From the NCBI GenBank assembly GCA_964412375.1, contig CAYPOD010000002.1:94054-158053 (forward strand): DNA of 64,000 nt, written 5' to 3'. The notes under the pieces were generated by a model. That model did not search any database. It saw nothing but the letters and a program-made list of their open reading frames with translations, and was not told where the DNA came from. The position numbers were made by a program, and so were the translations under genes. How positions within the stretch are numbered: position 1 is the stretch's first letter; each line of letters begins with the position of its first letter. Source of the DNA: CADEDV01 sp964412375. Its GTDB lineage: Bacteria; Bacteroidota; Bacteroidia; Chitinophagales; Chitinophagaceae. Of the stretch, positions 50,874-60,115 are shown in pieces.

Positions 50874-51686
50874 TTATTTCAATACCCTTTCAAAAAAAGT
50901 TTTCATTTCATTCCACGATGCAGTATCGGCAGCAGCATTATATTTTATCGGCAGATTGAATTTTTCTCCCAATGCTGTTGCATCCGGGTTCGTGAAAGCA
51001 TGAGATGTTCCTTCATAAACTTTAAACACATACCTGGCGCCGACAGAATCCATCTGGTGTTTGAAAAGTTCGGCTTCAGCATTCGGAACGAAAGGGTCAT
51101 CGCCAGCATGGCATACCAGTATTTCTGCTTTCAGCAGATCTTTATCGGGCGGGATAACAGCCAGGTTGCCGTGAAAACTTACCACTCCTTTCAGGTCGCT
51201 TCCCAGTTTTGCCATATTGATCACCTGTGCACCGCCAAAGCAATAACCAATGGCGCCGGCCCTGCTGAGATCGGCCTCTGCATAGGTTTTTATTTTTTCC
51301 ATAGCGGCATCAAATCTTGCTTTTGCCATTTTCGTATCCATATAAAAAGGCATGGCTAATTTGCCGGCACTGTCGGGAGTTTCTCCTTGTGTGCGGTTGC
51401 CATAAAAATCAACAGCAAAAGCAAAGTATCCGAGTTCAGCCAGTTCTCTTGCCCTTTTTTTGGGATAATCATTCAATCCCCACCATTCATGCACAATGAT
51501 CACCACAGGTCTTTTTTCGGTGCTGTTGGAATCCCATGCTGCATAACCGATCATGTTCACATCACCGGCAGCATAGACGGCATCTTCCGTTTTTATACCC
51601 GGTTCTTTGGGTTTGTCATTGCCGGAGCAGGAAATAAGAATAATTCCGGTGAAAATGGCCGCTGCCATCGATTTGATTTTTTTCAT
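50874..51686 (-). CDS. Dienelactone hydrolase-family lipoprotein
   Basis: This 270-residue protein has a lipobox ILISC (Cys20) and an alpha/beta-hydrolase fold. The nucleophile is Cys149 in GYCFGG, as in dienelactone hydrolase, with Asp196/197 in HAGDDPFV and His229 in TSHAFTNP completing the triad. An upstream IVHEWWGL segment matches the family oxyanion region. The natural substrate is unclear; the enzyme is likely exported and anchored. Confidence 0.9.
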   Translation of the reverse strand: MKKIKSMAAAIFTGIILISCSGNDKPKEPGIKTEDAVYAAGDVNMIGYAAWDSNSTEKRPVVIIVHEWWGLNDYPKKRARELAELGYFAFAVDFYGNRTQGETPDSAGKLAMPFYMDTKMAKARFDAAMEKIKTYAEADLSRAGAIGYCFGGAQVINMAKLGSDLKGVVSFHGNLAVIPPDKDLLKAEILVCHAGDDPFVPNAEAELFKHQMDSVGARYVFKVYEGTSHAFTNPDATALGEKFNLPIKYNAAADTASWNEMKTFFERVLK

Positions 51687-51767
51687 AACAGGTGTTTTTG
51701 GTTTTACTGAACCAGTACTAAAGTTCAGAAAAAGTTCCTGCTATAAAAAAAATTTCAGGTCATAAAG

Positions 51768-52475
51768 CTATTCCCGGATTATATGACCGTTGCCGCTGGT
51801 GTTGAAATGTGTGACAGGCGGGTTCCCGCGGTAATAGATACGGCTTTCACCGGATGCATCGGCAAAAAAACGCTGCACCGGCTTCACATACGCTTTTCCT
51901 GTGCCCGATGTGGAGATGTCCACTTCTTCTGCTGTCACATCAAAGCTGTTCAGCCTGGCATTACCCGAGATAGTGCCAAAAAGATTATCTGTATTGCCGC
52001 TGAGGTTGAGAACAGCACTTCCGGAAAGATCCACCTGTGCATTAAACGCCATGCCGGTCATTGTGCATTGCGATGCCCCTGATAAAATATTCCTGATAAC
52101 GGAGTTTTGTCCTTCAAACCCGCTTATGGTGCCTTTGGATGCGCCACCTAGGTTTAAAGAAACCAGTAGCGGCAGTGATATTTCTATATCCACCCGGCTT
52201 CTTTTTTTCTGGTAACGACTATAGCTGATATCAAGTGTATTGCCTGCAGTAATATCAACCCGGAGGTCTGCAATGTCATTGGAGCATCCTTTTGCTTTTA
52301 CCTGGTAAGTATTTCCTTTTGTAATCGTAATACTTAAATTTTCGCCGGCCATAATTTTATTGAAGCCGGTAATGTTGTAGTTCTTGTCGATCGTTGTATT
52401 ACAACGGTAATCATCCTTCCAGCAAGATGTAAGGAACATGAGCAGCACAGCAGCTGCCGTTAATTTGTTTTTCAT
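51768..52475 (-). CDS. DUF2807 (head GIN domain) lipoprotein
   Basis: From the ATG at 52475 this 235-residue protein has a lipobox FLTSC (about Cys18) and a beta-helix-like DUF2807 domain with repeated LNLGGASKG, LSGASQC and ISGNARL units. Such autotransporter-adhesin-like head domains occur on many Bacteroidota envelope proteins. It is probably structural. An open frame continues 28 codons upstream, but with no signal peptide at its beginning. Confidence 0.85.
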   Translation of the reverse strand: MKNKLTAAAVLLMFLTSCWKDDYRCNTTIDKNYNITGFNKIMAGENLSITITKGNTYQVKAKGCSNDIADLRVDITAGNTLDISYSRYQKKRSRVDIEISLPLLVSLNLGGASKGTISGFEGQNSVIRNILSGASQCTMTGMAFNAQVDLSGSAVLNLSGNTDNLFGTISGNARLNSFDVTAEEVDISTSGTGKAYVKPVQRFFADASGESRIYYRGNPPVTHFNTSGNGHIIRE

Positions 52476-52656
52476 AACAGAAGGTTTAATGATTAATGGC
52501 GTTGGTGCAAATGTATTGCCAGTGATGAACGCAATCGTTGCCACATGGATGAACGGCAATACCTGTTAAAAGGATTTATGAAGAAACCCTGAAACTGCTA
52601 ACAATCATTAGTCGAAGACGATTATCCGTTGCTGATGGATTATAGAGAAATGAAAA

Positions 52657-54300
52657 TTACTTTTTCTCAAACACTTTTTCCCCGCCGACAAAAGTTTTTA
52701 GAACCGTTGTGCTGAGTATTTCACTTTCTGCTGCTTTCAGCAGGTCTTTGTCCAGCATGATAAAATCTGCCAGCTTGCCGGGTTCGAGACTTCCTTTTTC
52801 ATTTTCTTCAAAGTTGGAACGGGCTGCCCAGATGGTCATGCCGCGGATAGCTTCTTCCCTCGTTAGTGCATTATTGACCTGGTAACCTCCTTCGGGCCAT
52901 CCTTTTGCATCTTTCCTGAATACAGCCGCATAAAATGTTTTGAATGGAGAAATGTCTTCAACAGGAAAATCTGTACCAAGCGGTATCCAGCCATTTTGCT
53001 GCAACAGGTCTTTAAAAGCATAAGCGCCTTTTTCTCTTTCTTTGCCTAAACGATCACCGGCCCAATACATATCCGATGTGGCATGAGTGGGTTGTACAGA
53101 CGGGATCACAGCATTGGCGCCAAATAAATTAAAATCATTTTTATTGACCACCTGTGCATGTTCAATGCGCCAGCGCAGATCATTTTTCCCCTTAAGGTAT
53201 TTGGCGTAGATATTTAAAATGGTTCTGTTGCCGCTGTCGCCGATGGCATGGGTACACATCTGGAAACCTTTTTGATAAATGCGGGCCGCCACGGAGTCGA
53301 AATGTTCCGGGTTGCTGAGCAAAAAACCATAATGATCTTTTTTATCGCTATAGGGCTCCAGCAGACAGGCGCCTCTTGATCCCAGCGCCCCGTCTCCATA
53401 TACCTTAAAGCTCCTCACATGCAACCGGTCTGTTTTTATCACACCTGTTCTTTCCAGGTAATCATAATTTGCGGCTGCATCACTCAGCATTACATACAAC
53501 CGCATCTTCAGATCGCCTTTCTCCTGCAGTTCTTTGATATTCTCGACGTTCTCAAAACTTAGCCCGCAATCATCAATAGTGGTGAGGCCCACAGCAAAAC
53601 AATTGCGTTGTGCATCCAGCAGCGCTTCGCGGAATTGCTCTTTGCTTTGCGGGGGAATATTCCTGCTTACCAGGCCGATGGCTTTGTCAATTAAAATACC
53701 TGTCAGCTTTCCGTTCTTCACTTCCACTTCGCCACCGGTGAGTTTGTCTCCCGGTTTTACAGCGGCTAGATCCAGTGCTTTTTGATTGGCAATCGCAGCA
53801 TGCCCGTCAATCCTTGTCAGGATAACAGGATTATCCGGGAAAGTTTTATCAAGGTCATCTTTGGCGGGGAATTCTTTTTTCTCCCAGTCGTTCTGATCCC
53901 AGCCCCTGCCGGTTATCCAGTCGCCGGGTTTGATATTGTTTTCCGTGGCGAACTGTTTTGTTTTTTGAATCACTTCTTCCCAACTGCCGGTGCTGACGAG
54001 ATCAACCGTCTGCAGGCTGTTGCCATAACCCACAAAATGGGCATGTGCATCAATAAAACCGGGGAAGATGAATTTTCCCTCTGCATCTATCTTTTCTTTT
54101 GCATCATATTCTTTTTCGAGATCGGCGATTTTACCCACAGCCATGATCTTTCCGTCCTTTACCACAAGAGCTTCAGCAGTAGAGAATGCGGAGTCAACAG
54201 TATAGATCGTGGCGTTGAAAACAAACAGATCGACCTTTTTTTTGGATGAACAGGAGAGAAGGAATATAAACAAAGAGGCAACAGACAGCAGTTGTTTCAT
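52657..54300 (-). CDS. YtcJ-type amidohydrolase lipoprotein
   Basis: This 547-residue enzyme has a lipobox FLLSC (about Cys17) and an amidohydrolase_3 TIM barrel. The HxH metal site is in GFIDAHAHF, and later histidines appear in MCTHAIGDSG, RIEHAQV and the aspartate-containing LGTDFPVE. Members hydrolyse N-substituted amides or cyclic compounds. It starts 10 bases after the stop of the amidase gene, so the two are probably an operon for amide breakdown. Confidence 0.9.
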   Translation of the reverse strand: MKQLLSVASLFIFLLSCSSKKKVDLFVFNATIYTVDSAFSTAEALVVKDGKIMAVGKIADLEKEYDAKEKIDAEGKFIFPGFIDAHAHFVGYGNSLQTVDLVSTGSWEEVIQKTKQFATENNIKPGDWITGRGWDQNDWEKKEFPAKDDLDKTFPDNPVILTRIDGHAAIANQKALDLAAVKPGDKLTGGEVEVKNGKLTGILIDKAIGLVSRNIPPQSKEQFREALLDAQRNCFAVGLTTIDDCGLSFENVENIKELQEKGDLKMRLYVMLSDAAANYDYLERTGVIKTDRLHVRSFKVYGDGALGSRGACLLEPYSDKKDHYGFLLSNPEHFDSVAARIYQKGFQMCTHAIGDSGNRTILNIYAKYLKGKNDLRWRIEHAQVVNKNDFNLFGANAVIPSVQPTHATSDMYWAGDRLGKEREKGAYAFKDLLQQNGWIPLGTDFPVEDISPFKTFYAAVFRKDAKGWPEGGYQVNNALTREEAIRGMTIWAARSNFEENEKGSLEPGKLADFIMLDKDLLKAAESEILSTTVLKTFVGGEKVFEKK

Positions 54301-54310
54301 TATGGTTTTT

Positions 54311-55960
54311 TTATTGCCTGAATTTCTCAGGATGCTTTTTATGATGATCCGTATTGTCCTGGAATGATTTTGCAGCTGCTAAGATAGCGGCTTCATTGTA
54401 TAAATTACCAATAAGGGTGATACTGACAGGTGTGCCGCTGCGGTTAAACCCTATCGGCATGCAAACAACCGGGTGGCCGGTGAGGTTGGTCATGGCAAGC
54501 TGGTTACCGGCAAAACTGGGTACGATGACAACATCATAATTGTTCATAAATTCTCCCATGTCTTTGCACAATTGGTAGCGGTAGCGGTTGGCATTGATAT
54601 ATTCAACAGCGGGTGTCATCCTGGCTGTACGAAAAATATTCGGCCAGAAATTTTTATCCTGTCTTTCAATAAGGTCATCCCGGTTGCTCCGTGTCAGTTC
54701 ATCAAAAGCGGCGGCAGATTCTGCGCCCAATATCAGTCCGATAATATTAAAAGGATAAATGGCGGAGTCAGGAAAATTTACAGCCTGCAGGTCGGCGCCG
54801 AGTGAACGATACACATCCAGCACTTTTCTTTCGGGGGCATTGCTGTCAAGTCTTGCAAAATAATTATCCGCATAAGCAATGCGCAGCTTTTTAAAATCAG
54901 TTTTTCCGGTATAATCAAATGTATGCTGCACGGAAGAGGGATCTTTCCCGTCAGTACCATGAATCGCAGCATAGACCATCGCTGCATCTTCTGCGCTGCG
55001 GCAGATGGGCCCCACTTTATCGAGGCTCCAGCTCAATACCATTGCACCTGTTCTGCTAACGGTGCCGAATGTGGGCCGGAGTCCCGTAACACCACAGCGG
55101 GTGGAAGGAGAAACAATGGAACCCCATGTTTCGGTGCCTATCGCAAATGGCAACAAACCTGCTGCTGTTGCTGCCGCCGAACCGGCCGATGAACCGCTTG
55201 AGCCCTGCTTCAGGTTCCATGGATTTTTAGTTGCGCCGCCAAACCAGCGGTTGTCGTAAGCCAGTGCACCTAATGAAAGTTTGGCACAAAGCACAGCCCC
55301 GGCAGCTCGTAGCTTTTGATACACATAAGCATCTTCATCAATCACCTGGTCTTTATAAGGAGTGCTGCCCCAGGTGGTTTTTGTTCCTTTCACAGCAAAA
55401 AGATCTTTTAATCCGTATGGGATGCCATGCAGCGGCCCGCGATAATTGCCTTTTGCCAGTTCCGCATCGGCCTGTTTTGCCTGCTGCATCGCTATTTCTT
55501 CGGTGAGGGAAATGACACATTCCAGCGTATCGCCCCATTTTTTTAGCCTGTCAAGAAAAAAACGGGTGAGGTCAACAGAACTGATCTTTTTCTGAATGAT
55601 CAGCGAAGCCAGTTGCTGCACCGAATAAAAAGCAAGTTCGTTGCGGTTGGCAGGCAGTTCTGCTTTTATCGGCACTGTCCATCCGATCTTTTCTTCTTTG
55701 GTTGGAAGATCCCTCTTTACCGGCGCCGGTACAAAAGCAAAAGGGTAGGGCAGGCTGTTGGAAGGAAAAGACTGGTGCATCCGTTGATACAACCGGATAT
55801 TGCTTCGCAAGTCATCGAGCATTGAATCAGCTTCTGCATCAGCAAAAGAAAGATCATACCATTTCAGGGTTTCCTGCACCTGCCTGATGCTGTCCTGTTT
55901 GTTTTGACCATGGAGAAAAAGGAAGGGGCAGCTAAAAAGCAGCAATAAGAAAGCTCTCAT
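54311..55960 (-). CDS. Exported amidase (amidase signature family)
   Basis: This 549-residue protein has a signal peptide (about 1-19) and an amidase-signature domain. The Lys-Ser-Ser triad is suggested by YGLKDLFAV, GSSGSSAGSAAATA and the nucleophile region GTETWGSIVSPS. It hydrolyses carboxylic amides. A long helical N-terminal extension (about 20-125) precedes the domain. Its stop lies 10 bases before the YtcJ-like gene, which fits a shared pathway. Confidence 0.9.
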   Translation of the reverse strand: MRAFLLLLFSCPFLFLHGQNKQDSIRQVQETLKWYDLSFADAEADSMLDDLRSNIRLYQRMHQSFPSNSLPYPFAFVPAPVKRDLPTKEEKIGWTVPIKAELPANRNELAFYSVQQLASLIIQKKISSVDLTRFFLDRLKKWGDTLECVISLTEEIAMQQAKQADAELAKGNYRGPLHGIPYGLKDLFAVKGTKTTWGSTPYKDQVIDEDAYVYQKLRAAGAVLCAKLSLGALAYDNRWFGGATKNPWNLKQGSSGSSAGSAAATAAGLLPFAIGTETWGSIVSPSTRCGVTGLRPTFGTVSRTGAMVLSWSLDKVGPICRSAEDAAMVYAAIHGTDGKDPSSVQHTFDYTGKTDFKKLRIAYADNYFARLDSNAPERKVLDVYRSLGADLQAVNFPDSAIYPFNIIGLILGAESAAAFDELTRSNRDDLIERQDKNFWPNIFRTARMTPAVEYINANRYRYQLCKDMGEFMNNYDVVIVPSFAGNQLAMTNLTGHPVVCMPIGFNRSGTPVSITLIGNLYNEAAILAAAKSFQDNTDHHKKHPEKFRQ

Positions 55961-56030
55961 AAAAAATGTTTTCGGTATTGAAATTAGGACAAATGCGCTA
56001 CAACGGTTTATGTTGTATAAATCTTTTAAA

Positions 56031-56064
56031 AGGGACTCTTCGCTTTGATGAACAGCGAGTCCCT
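56031..56064. terminator. Orphan terminator-like hairpin
   Basis: The stem AGGGACTC-CGCT pairs with AGCGAGTCCCT (2-base bulge, 9-base loop) and is flanked by A/T-rich sequence. It could attenuate the amidase leader, or end a small transcript. Confidence 0.45.
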
Positions 56065-56070
56065 CTTTAT

Positions 56071-56136
56071 ATTTTAAGGTTGATAAAATTTATATTCGGC
56101 CGGAGACTCGTCTGGAAAGAGAAAACTAGGTAAATA
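56071..56136. repeat. Left copy of a diverged direct repeat flanking the AT-rich block
   Basis: Shares ATTTTAAGGTTGA and GAGACTCGT-TG blocks, in order, with 58639-58700. Confidence 0.45.
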
Positions 56137-56271
56137 AAACCAAACCAACATAACTACAAAGTTTTTGTCTTTGATTTTCAAATATTTGATACTTTGAAAG
56201 CGGATGAAACTTCATATATTTATATGTTGTATGCAAGCCTAAACGACTTCATCCATTAAACTAAGCTTCAT

Positions 56272-57021
56272 ATGAATGCCAAATCTTCTATTTTCAGCCT
56301 ATTCATAATATTTACTCTCTCCGGTTGTGAACAGACTAAAAAGTACTACTACATTGAGGGCAGCAAAGAAGAAAAAGTAATTAAAGCATCCTCGGACTCT
56401 GCAGCATATATGGAAGCTGTAAAGTATTTTGAAATATCCAAAAAGGTATATGAGGACATAAAAAAATCATTAGGTAACACATATCTTGATAGACCTCTTA
56501 ATTTCAAATTGTTAAATAGCAAGCGAGAAGATATTACTTATAGTGTTTATTTTGAGAATAAGGACAGCTTAGAACAGGAATCTGCAAAAAGAATTAATGA
56601 GCTGCCTAACACAATAGAAAAATCTTTACAGAAAATTAGAGAAGAGAAACATGGCATTGGCGCTAAATATGACACGTCAGGACTTTATTTAGCTCCAGTT
56701 AAAATTTTAAGTGCGAGATTTGTCACAAAAGAGTATTCTAACTATAAAGACATAGCTCTCAGCTATAAAAACGTAAGTAAAAAAAGGATTTCAGCAATAA
56801 GATTTAAATGGTACGGTGAAAACGCATTTAATGAGCCGGCGGACATGGGAGCACTCAATGAAGGTTGGGGAGCAGGCTTCACGGACGATATACTAAGACC
56901 AGGAGCTACGGGGTATGGAACTTGGAGCATATTAAGTAAAGACGGCAAAAAAGTTTTAATTGCTTATCCATACGAAGTTGCATTTGAAGACGGAACAAAA
57001 TGGAGTTTAACTGGATACTGA
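56272..57021 (+). CDS. Hypothetical AT-rich lipoprotein
   Basis: This 249-residue protein has a lipobox TLSGC (about Cys19) followed by a charged, helix-forming region (about 25-130) rich in Lys, Glu and Ser, and a C-terminal beta-rich part. No family is recognised. Codon use and AT content differ from the neighbours, which is consistent with a recent or variable insertion. It lies in the block flanked by a diverged direct repeat. Confidence 0.68.
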   Translation: MNAKSSIFSLFIIFTLSGCEQTKKYYYIEGSKEEKVIKASSDSAAYMEAVKYFEISKKVYEDIKKSLGNTYLDRPLNFKLLNSKREDITYSVYFENKDSLEQESAKRINELPNTIEKSLQKIREEKHGIGAKYDTSGLYLAPVKILSARFVTKEYSNYKDIALSYKNVSKKRISAIRFKWYGENAFNEPADMGALNEGWGAGFTDDILRPGATGYGTWSILSKDGKKVLIAYPYEVAFEDGTKWSLTGY

Positions 57022-57169
57022 TACTAATAAGAAAAATGAAGGCCAAAATTCCAGTACAGCAGCAAGCTCTGAACGTTGGCTGCAAAGGCGACTACCGACA
57101 TGCTAAAATTATAACAAACTTTGATTAACCGCTTTAAAAGCGTTTTGACAAATGATAAAAATTGAAAAC

Positions 57170-57631
57170 ATGAGATATGTATTTATTCTCATCGTGGTTG
57201 TGACATGTTTTAGTTGTAAGAAAGAGACTATAGACAAAACACCTAAATTACTTTCACGAACATGGAAAATGACAGCATGGGAAGTAGTGACACCTCTTCA
57301 GGGAACGCCTCTTGAAGGACAATCATCTAACTGGTATGCACCAGGTGGTTGTTATTCAGAAATGACATGGGACTTTCAGTCAAATGGCGACTTAATAATA
57401 AAAGATGCCCCTTCGTGTATTCCGTCTGGAAGTTCAGGAGTTTATAATAGCAGATGGATTTTAGTTAACAATAACAAAGAAATAAACGTGACCGGAAGCC
57501 CTTTTGCGACTTTCACTTACAATATCGTCAGCTTGACTGCGACAAAACTTGTTGTTCAAAGGAACGAGACTGTTGGTTATAGTGGTGGGACAATTAATTT
57601 ATTACTGCAAAGAGAATATACAGCTCAATAA
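57170..57631 (+). CDS. Hypothetical lipocalin-like lipoprotein
   Basis: From the ATG at 57170 this 153-residue protein has a lipobox VTCFSC (about Cys16) and a small beta-barrel-like body with WKMTAWEVV and MTWDFQSNGDLIIKD strands, resembling lipocalin-like DUF5004-type proteins. One cysteine pair (GGCYS and APSCI) could form a disulfide. It belongs to the AT-rich block. An ATG at 57152 is an alternative start. Confidence 0.68.
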   Translation: MRYVFILIVVVTCFSCKKETIDKTPKLLSRTWKMTAWEVVTPLQGTPLEGQSSNWYAPGGCYSEMTWDFQSNGDLIIKDAPSCIPSGSSGVYNSRWILVNNNKEINVTGSPFATFTYNIVSLTATKLVVQRNETVGYSGGTINLLLQREYTAQ

Positions 57632-57708
57632 TTTGGAAGCCCTGCAGCCAACAATAGTATTTGCAAAAGCGGAGCTTGATATTCAAAAAAATTTGATCAG
57701 GAAAAAAG

Positions 57709-58599
57709 ATGAGAGCAATTGTTTACGAAAAATATGGCCCGCCGGAAGTTCTTCAACTGAAAGAGATAAAAAAACCGAAGCCGAAGGATAATGAAATTCT
57801 TATAAGAATTAAAGCGACCGCTGTCAACGCTGCCGACTGGCGTTTGCGAAAACCGGATCCTTTTTTTGTACGCTTTTTCTTTGGGCTTTTCAAACCCAGG
57901 AAAAAGATACTTGGGGTAGTATTTTCAGGTGAAGTAGAGGCAACCGGGAAAAATGTAACCTTGTTTAAAACCGGCGACGAGGTTTTTGGATCAACCGGCA
58001 TGGGAGTAGGTGCTTATGCAGAATATAAATGTCTTGCCGAAAATGCTGTAGTGACGATCAAGCCTCCCGGCATTTCTCATGAAGGCGCTGCTGCTATTCC
58101 TTTTAGCGGAACGACAGCATTTCATTTTCTTAACAAAGCAAATATCCGGTCCGGCCAGAAAGTTTTGATCCATGGCGCTTCGGGAAGTGTAGGAACTCTT
58201 GCAGTTCAGCTCGCCAAATATTACGGGACCGAAGTGACCGCCGTATGCAGTTCGGTGAATTTAGAACTGGTACGATCACTAGGTGCAGATAAAGTGATTG
58301 ATTATACAAAGGATGATTTTACTGAGAACAATGAACAATACGACATCATTTTTGATGCTGCTGGAAAAATATCTTTTTCTGCAAGCAGAAAAGCATTAGC
58401 GCCAAAAGGAAAATATGTGTCAGTGAACAAAGGCTTTGCAAGAGATCGTACCGATACCCTTGTTTTTCTTAAAAATTTGGCTGAGACCGGTAAAATAAAA
58501 CCCGTTATTGACAGGAGCTATCCGCTTGAACAAATGGTGGAGGCCCATCGCTATGCGGAAGGAGGACATAAAAGGGGAAATGTAGTGATCACTGTTTAA
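57709..58599 (+). CDS. Zinc-independent MDR-type NAD(P)-dependent oxidoreductase
   Basis: This 296-residue protein is a medium-chain dehydrogenase/reductase of the quinone oxidoreductase type. It has a GroES-like N-terminal domain (KATAVNAADWRLR, GVVFSGEVEATG) and a Rossmann domain with the nucleotide loop IHGASGSVGTLAVQLA. The catalytic zinc ligands of alcohol dehydrogenases are absent. It probably reduces a quinone or enone using NADPH. It is shorter than typical members, consistent with a compact form. Confidence 0.88.
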   Translation: MRAIVYEKYGPPEVLQLKEIKKPKPKDNEILIRIKATAVNAADWRLRKPDPFFVRFFFGLFKPRKKILGVVFSGEVEATGKNVTLFKTGDEVFGSTGMGVGAYAEYKCLAENAVVTIKPPGISHEGAAAIPFSGTTAFHFLNKANIRSGQKVLIHGASGSVGTLAVQLAKYYGTEVTAVCSSVNLELVRSLGADKVIDYTKDDFTENNEQYDIIFDAAGKISFSASRKALAPKGKYVSVNKGFARDRTDTLVFLKNLAETGKIKPVIDRSYPLEQMVEAHRYAEGGHKRGNVVITV

Positions 58600-58638
58600 C
58601 GCCTCTCCTTTAGACTAAATGCAGGAAAAGGTCAAAAG

Positions 58639-58700
58639 ATTTTAGGTTGAAATAGTTTTGATCTCTGGAAGAGACTCGTTTGTGGAATAAAACAGCTAAA
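58639..58700. repeat. Right copy of the diverged direct repeat
   Basis: Shares ATTTTAGGTTGA and GAGACTCGTTTG blocks in the same order and orientation as the copy at 56071-56136. Confidence 0.45.
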
Positions 58701-58734
58701 CTCGCAAGAACACATACCTCATTGTTGTCTTTTA

Positions 58735-58774
58735 AAAAAGAAGCTGCCTCCGTCAACAGAGGCAGCTTCTTTTT
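58735..58774. terminator. Bidirectional terminator between oxidoreductase and fasciclin genes
   Basis: A 16-bp stem (58735-58750 with 58759-58774) with an 8-base loop and A/T ends lies between the two convergent genes. Confidence 0.85.
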
Positions 58775-58788
58775 CATAGCCGGCAGGA

Positions 58789-59937
58789 TCAGTTTTTAGG
58801 AAGCAAAACAGTTCCTATTACATGCACCACACCATTTGTTGTCAGAATATCACCCGGGTCTGTTTTGATAAATAAATTATTGTTGTCTCCTTTCACCCAG
58901 CCAATATTATATCCCAGCACAGTTGTTATCCTGTTTTTTGGAGCATTGGCCAGGGTGGTAATGCGTTTCAGGATGCCAAAGTCCCAGTTGAAATAGCGGC
59001 TGCCTGTTACATGGTAACGCAGGATATTGGAAAGAGCATTGATCTGCGCCGGGTTATTGATGGCCGCTATGTTCTCTGCTGTATTAAACGGCGCCGGCAA
59101 TTTGGCAAATGCACTGTTGGTTGGTGCAAACACCGTGAAGTCTCCCTCACCCGTAAAAACATTTACCAGGTTGGTTTTTACCAACGCTGCCACCAGTGCA
59201 GAAAACCTGGCATCACTAAGGGCCACTTCAGCAATTGTATTAGTGGGAAACAGGAGCACTTTATTAATAACATGGATAACGCCGTTGTTGGCAACAACGT
59301 TGGGCCAGATAACATCAGATCTGCCATTTACACGAATCAATCCCAGTGTTCTTGAAAAATATATTGTGTTATCGTTGGATGCCCCCCTGCTTTTTAATGT
59401 CACAGCACTGCTTTGGCCGTTGCTGATCTGGTTGCTCAGCACTTTTGAACCCAGCACATGATACAACAACACATTTTGCAGGAAGCTGATCTGGTCCGGG
59501 TCTGTAATGGAGTTGATATTAGCAGCATTATTAAATGGTGCCGGTAACTGGCTGAACGCCGCATTGGTTGGGGCAAATACCGTCAGGCTGGCTCCCGGGT
59601 TGGCTAATACATCAACCAGGCCCGTTTTAACCACTGCTGCAACAAGACTTGTGAAATTGGAGTTTGAAACCGCAATTTCCACAATGCTTCTGGATTCTCT
59701 TTTTGCAGGATCATACTCCGGCAACCGGAGTTCTGCTCCTTCACGGGCAGCTGAAGCGGCTGCTGTGGTTTCCAGTTGGCGGGCAGCGGATACCACTTCC
59801 TGTTCATTGATGGCTTTTTCTTCTGTTGTTTCCGGGGCAGAATCCATTTTATTACAAGCCGCAAAAATCAAAACAAACGCGGCAAAAAGAAGGGCAAATA
59901 TGCCTCGTTGCGAAAACTTTACATTTCCGGTTCTCAT
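58789..59937 (-). CDS. Lipoprotein with two fasciclin (FAS1) domains
   Basis: This 382-residue protein has a lipobox LIFAAC (about Cys27), an acidic linker (about 30-90) and two FAS1 domains (about 95-230 and 235-380). Each has the H1 and H2 boxes: FAPTNAAFSQLPAPF with YHVLGSKVL, and FAPTNSAFAKLPAPF with YHVTGSRYF, both closing with NGVIHVI or NGVVHVI. Fasciclin domains mediate adhesion or ligand binding at the cell surface. The tandem pair and lipid anchor suggest a surface adhesin. Confidence 0.92.
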   Translation of the reverse strand: MRTGNVKFSQRGIFALLFAAFVLIFAACNKMDSAPETTEEKAINEQEVVSAARQLETTAAASAAREGAELRLPEYDPAKRESRSIVEIAVSNSNFTSLVAAVVKTGLVDVLANPGASLTVFAPTNAAFSQLPAPFNNAANINSITDPDQISFLQNVLLYHVLGSKVLSNQISNGQSSAVTLKSRGASNDNTIYFSRTLGLIRVNGRSDVIWPNVVANNGVIHVINKVLLFPTNTIAEVALSDARFSALVAALVKTNLVNVFTGEGDFTVFAPTNSAFAKLPAPFNTAENIAAINNPAQINALSNILRYHVTGSRYFNWDFGILKRITTLANAPKNRITTVLGYNIGWVKGDNNNLFIKTDPGDILTTNGVVHVIGTVLLPKN

Positions 59938-60066
59938 AAAAAAGTTTTAGAGGTGAATAGATAGGATGATAACATTTCATTTGTGCTCCGGGCTGACAGG
60001 ATAGGAGTGAGTTGTCTGAAAACCGGAGTGAATCGCCGGGGGAATAAAGTAATGTGAAGTAAATTA

Positions 60067-60096
60067 AAAACGGGGTCTGAAAAGAAACCCCGTTTT
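60067..60096. terminator. Terminator after the tricorn-type protease gene
   Basis: A 10-bp stem (60067-60076 with 60087-60096) with a 10-base loop. On the minus strand it is followed by TTTTTAATTT, 20 bases after the protease stop. Confidence 0.75.
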
Positions 60097-60115
60097 CCAA
60101 CCTATAGCCAGGTAT

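Larger units (their letters stand above)
55961..56271. other. Divergent intergenic region with orphan hairpin and left copy of a flanking repeat
   Basis: This 311-base gap between the amidase and the AT-rich lipoprotein block contains a terminator-like hairpin (56031-56064), a diverged direct repeat (56071-56136, second copy at 58639-58700) and a GGATGAA/TTCATCC inverted pair near 56202-56254. No gene is supported. Confidence 0.5.

Noticed and set aside
57060..57145. attC-like GTTGGC sequence downstream of the first AT-rich lipoprotein
   Set aside because: Only a short core match; no paired arms or integrase, so an integron cassette is not supported.
57549..57791. Possible 80-codon gene overlapping the lipoprotein and oxidoreductase
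   Set aside because: It lies in another frame of two well-supported genes and has no signal or domain.
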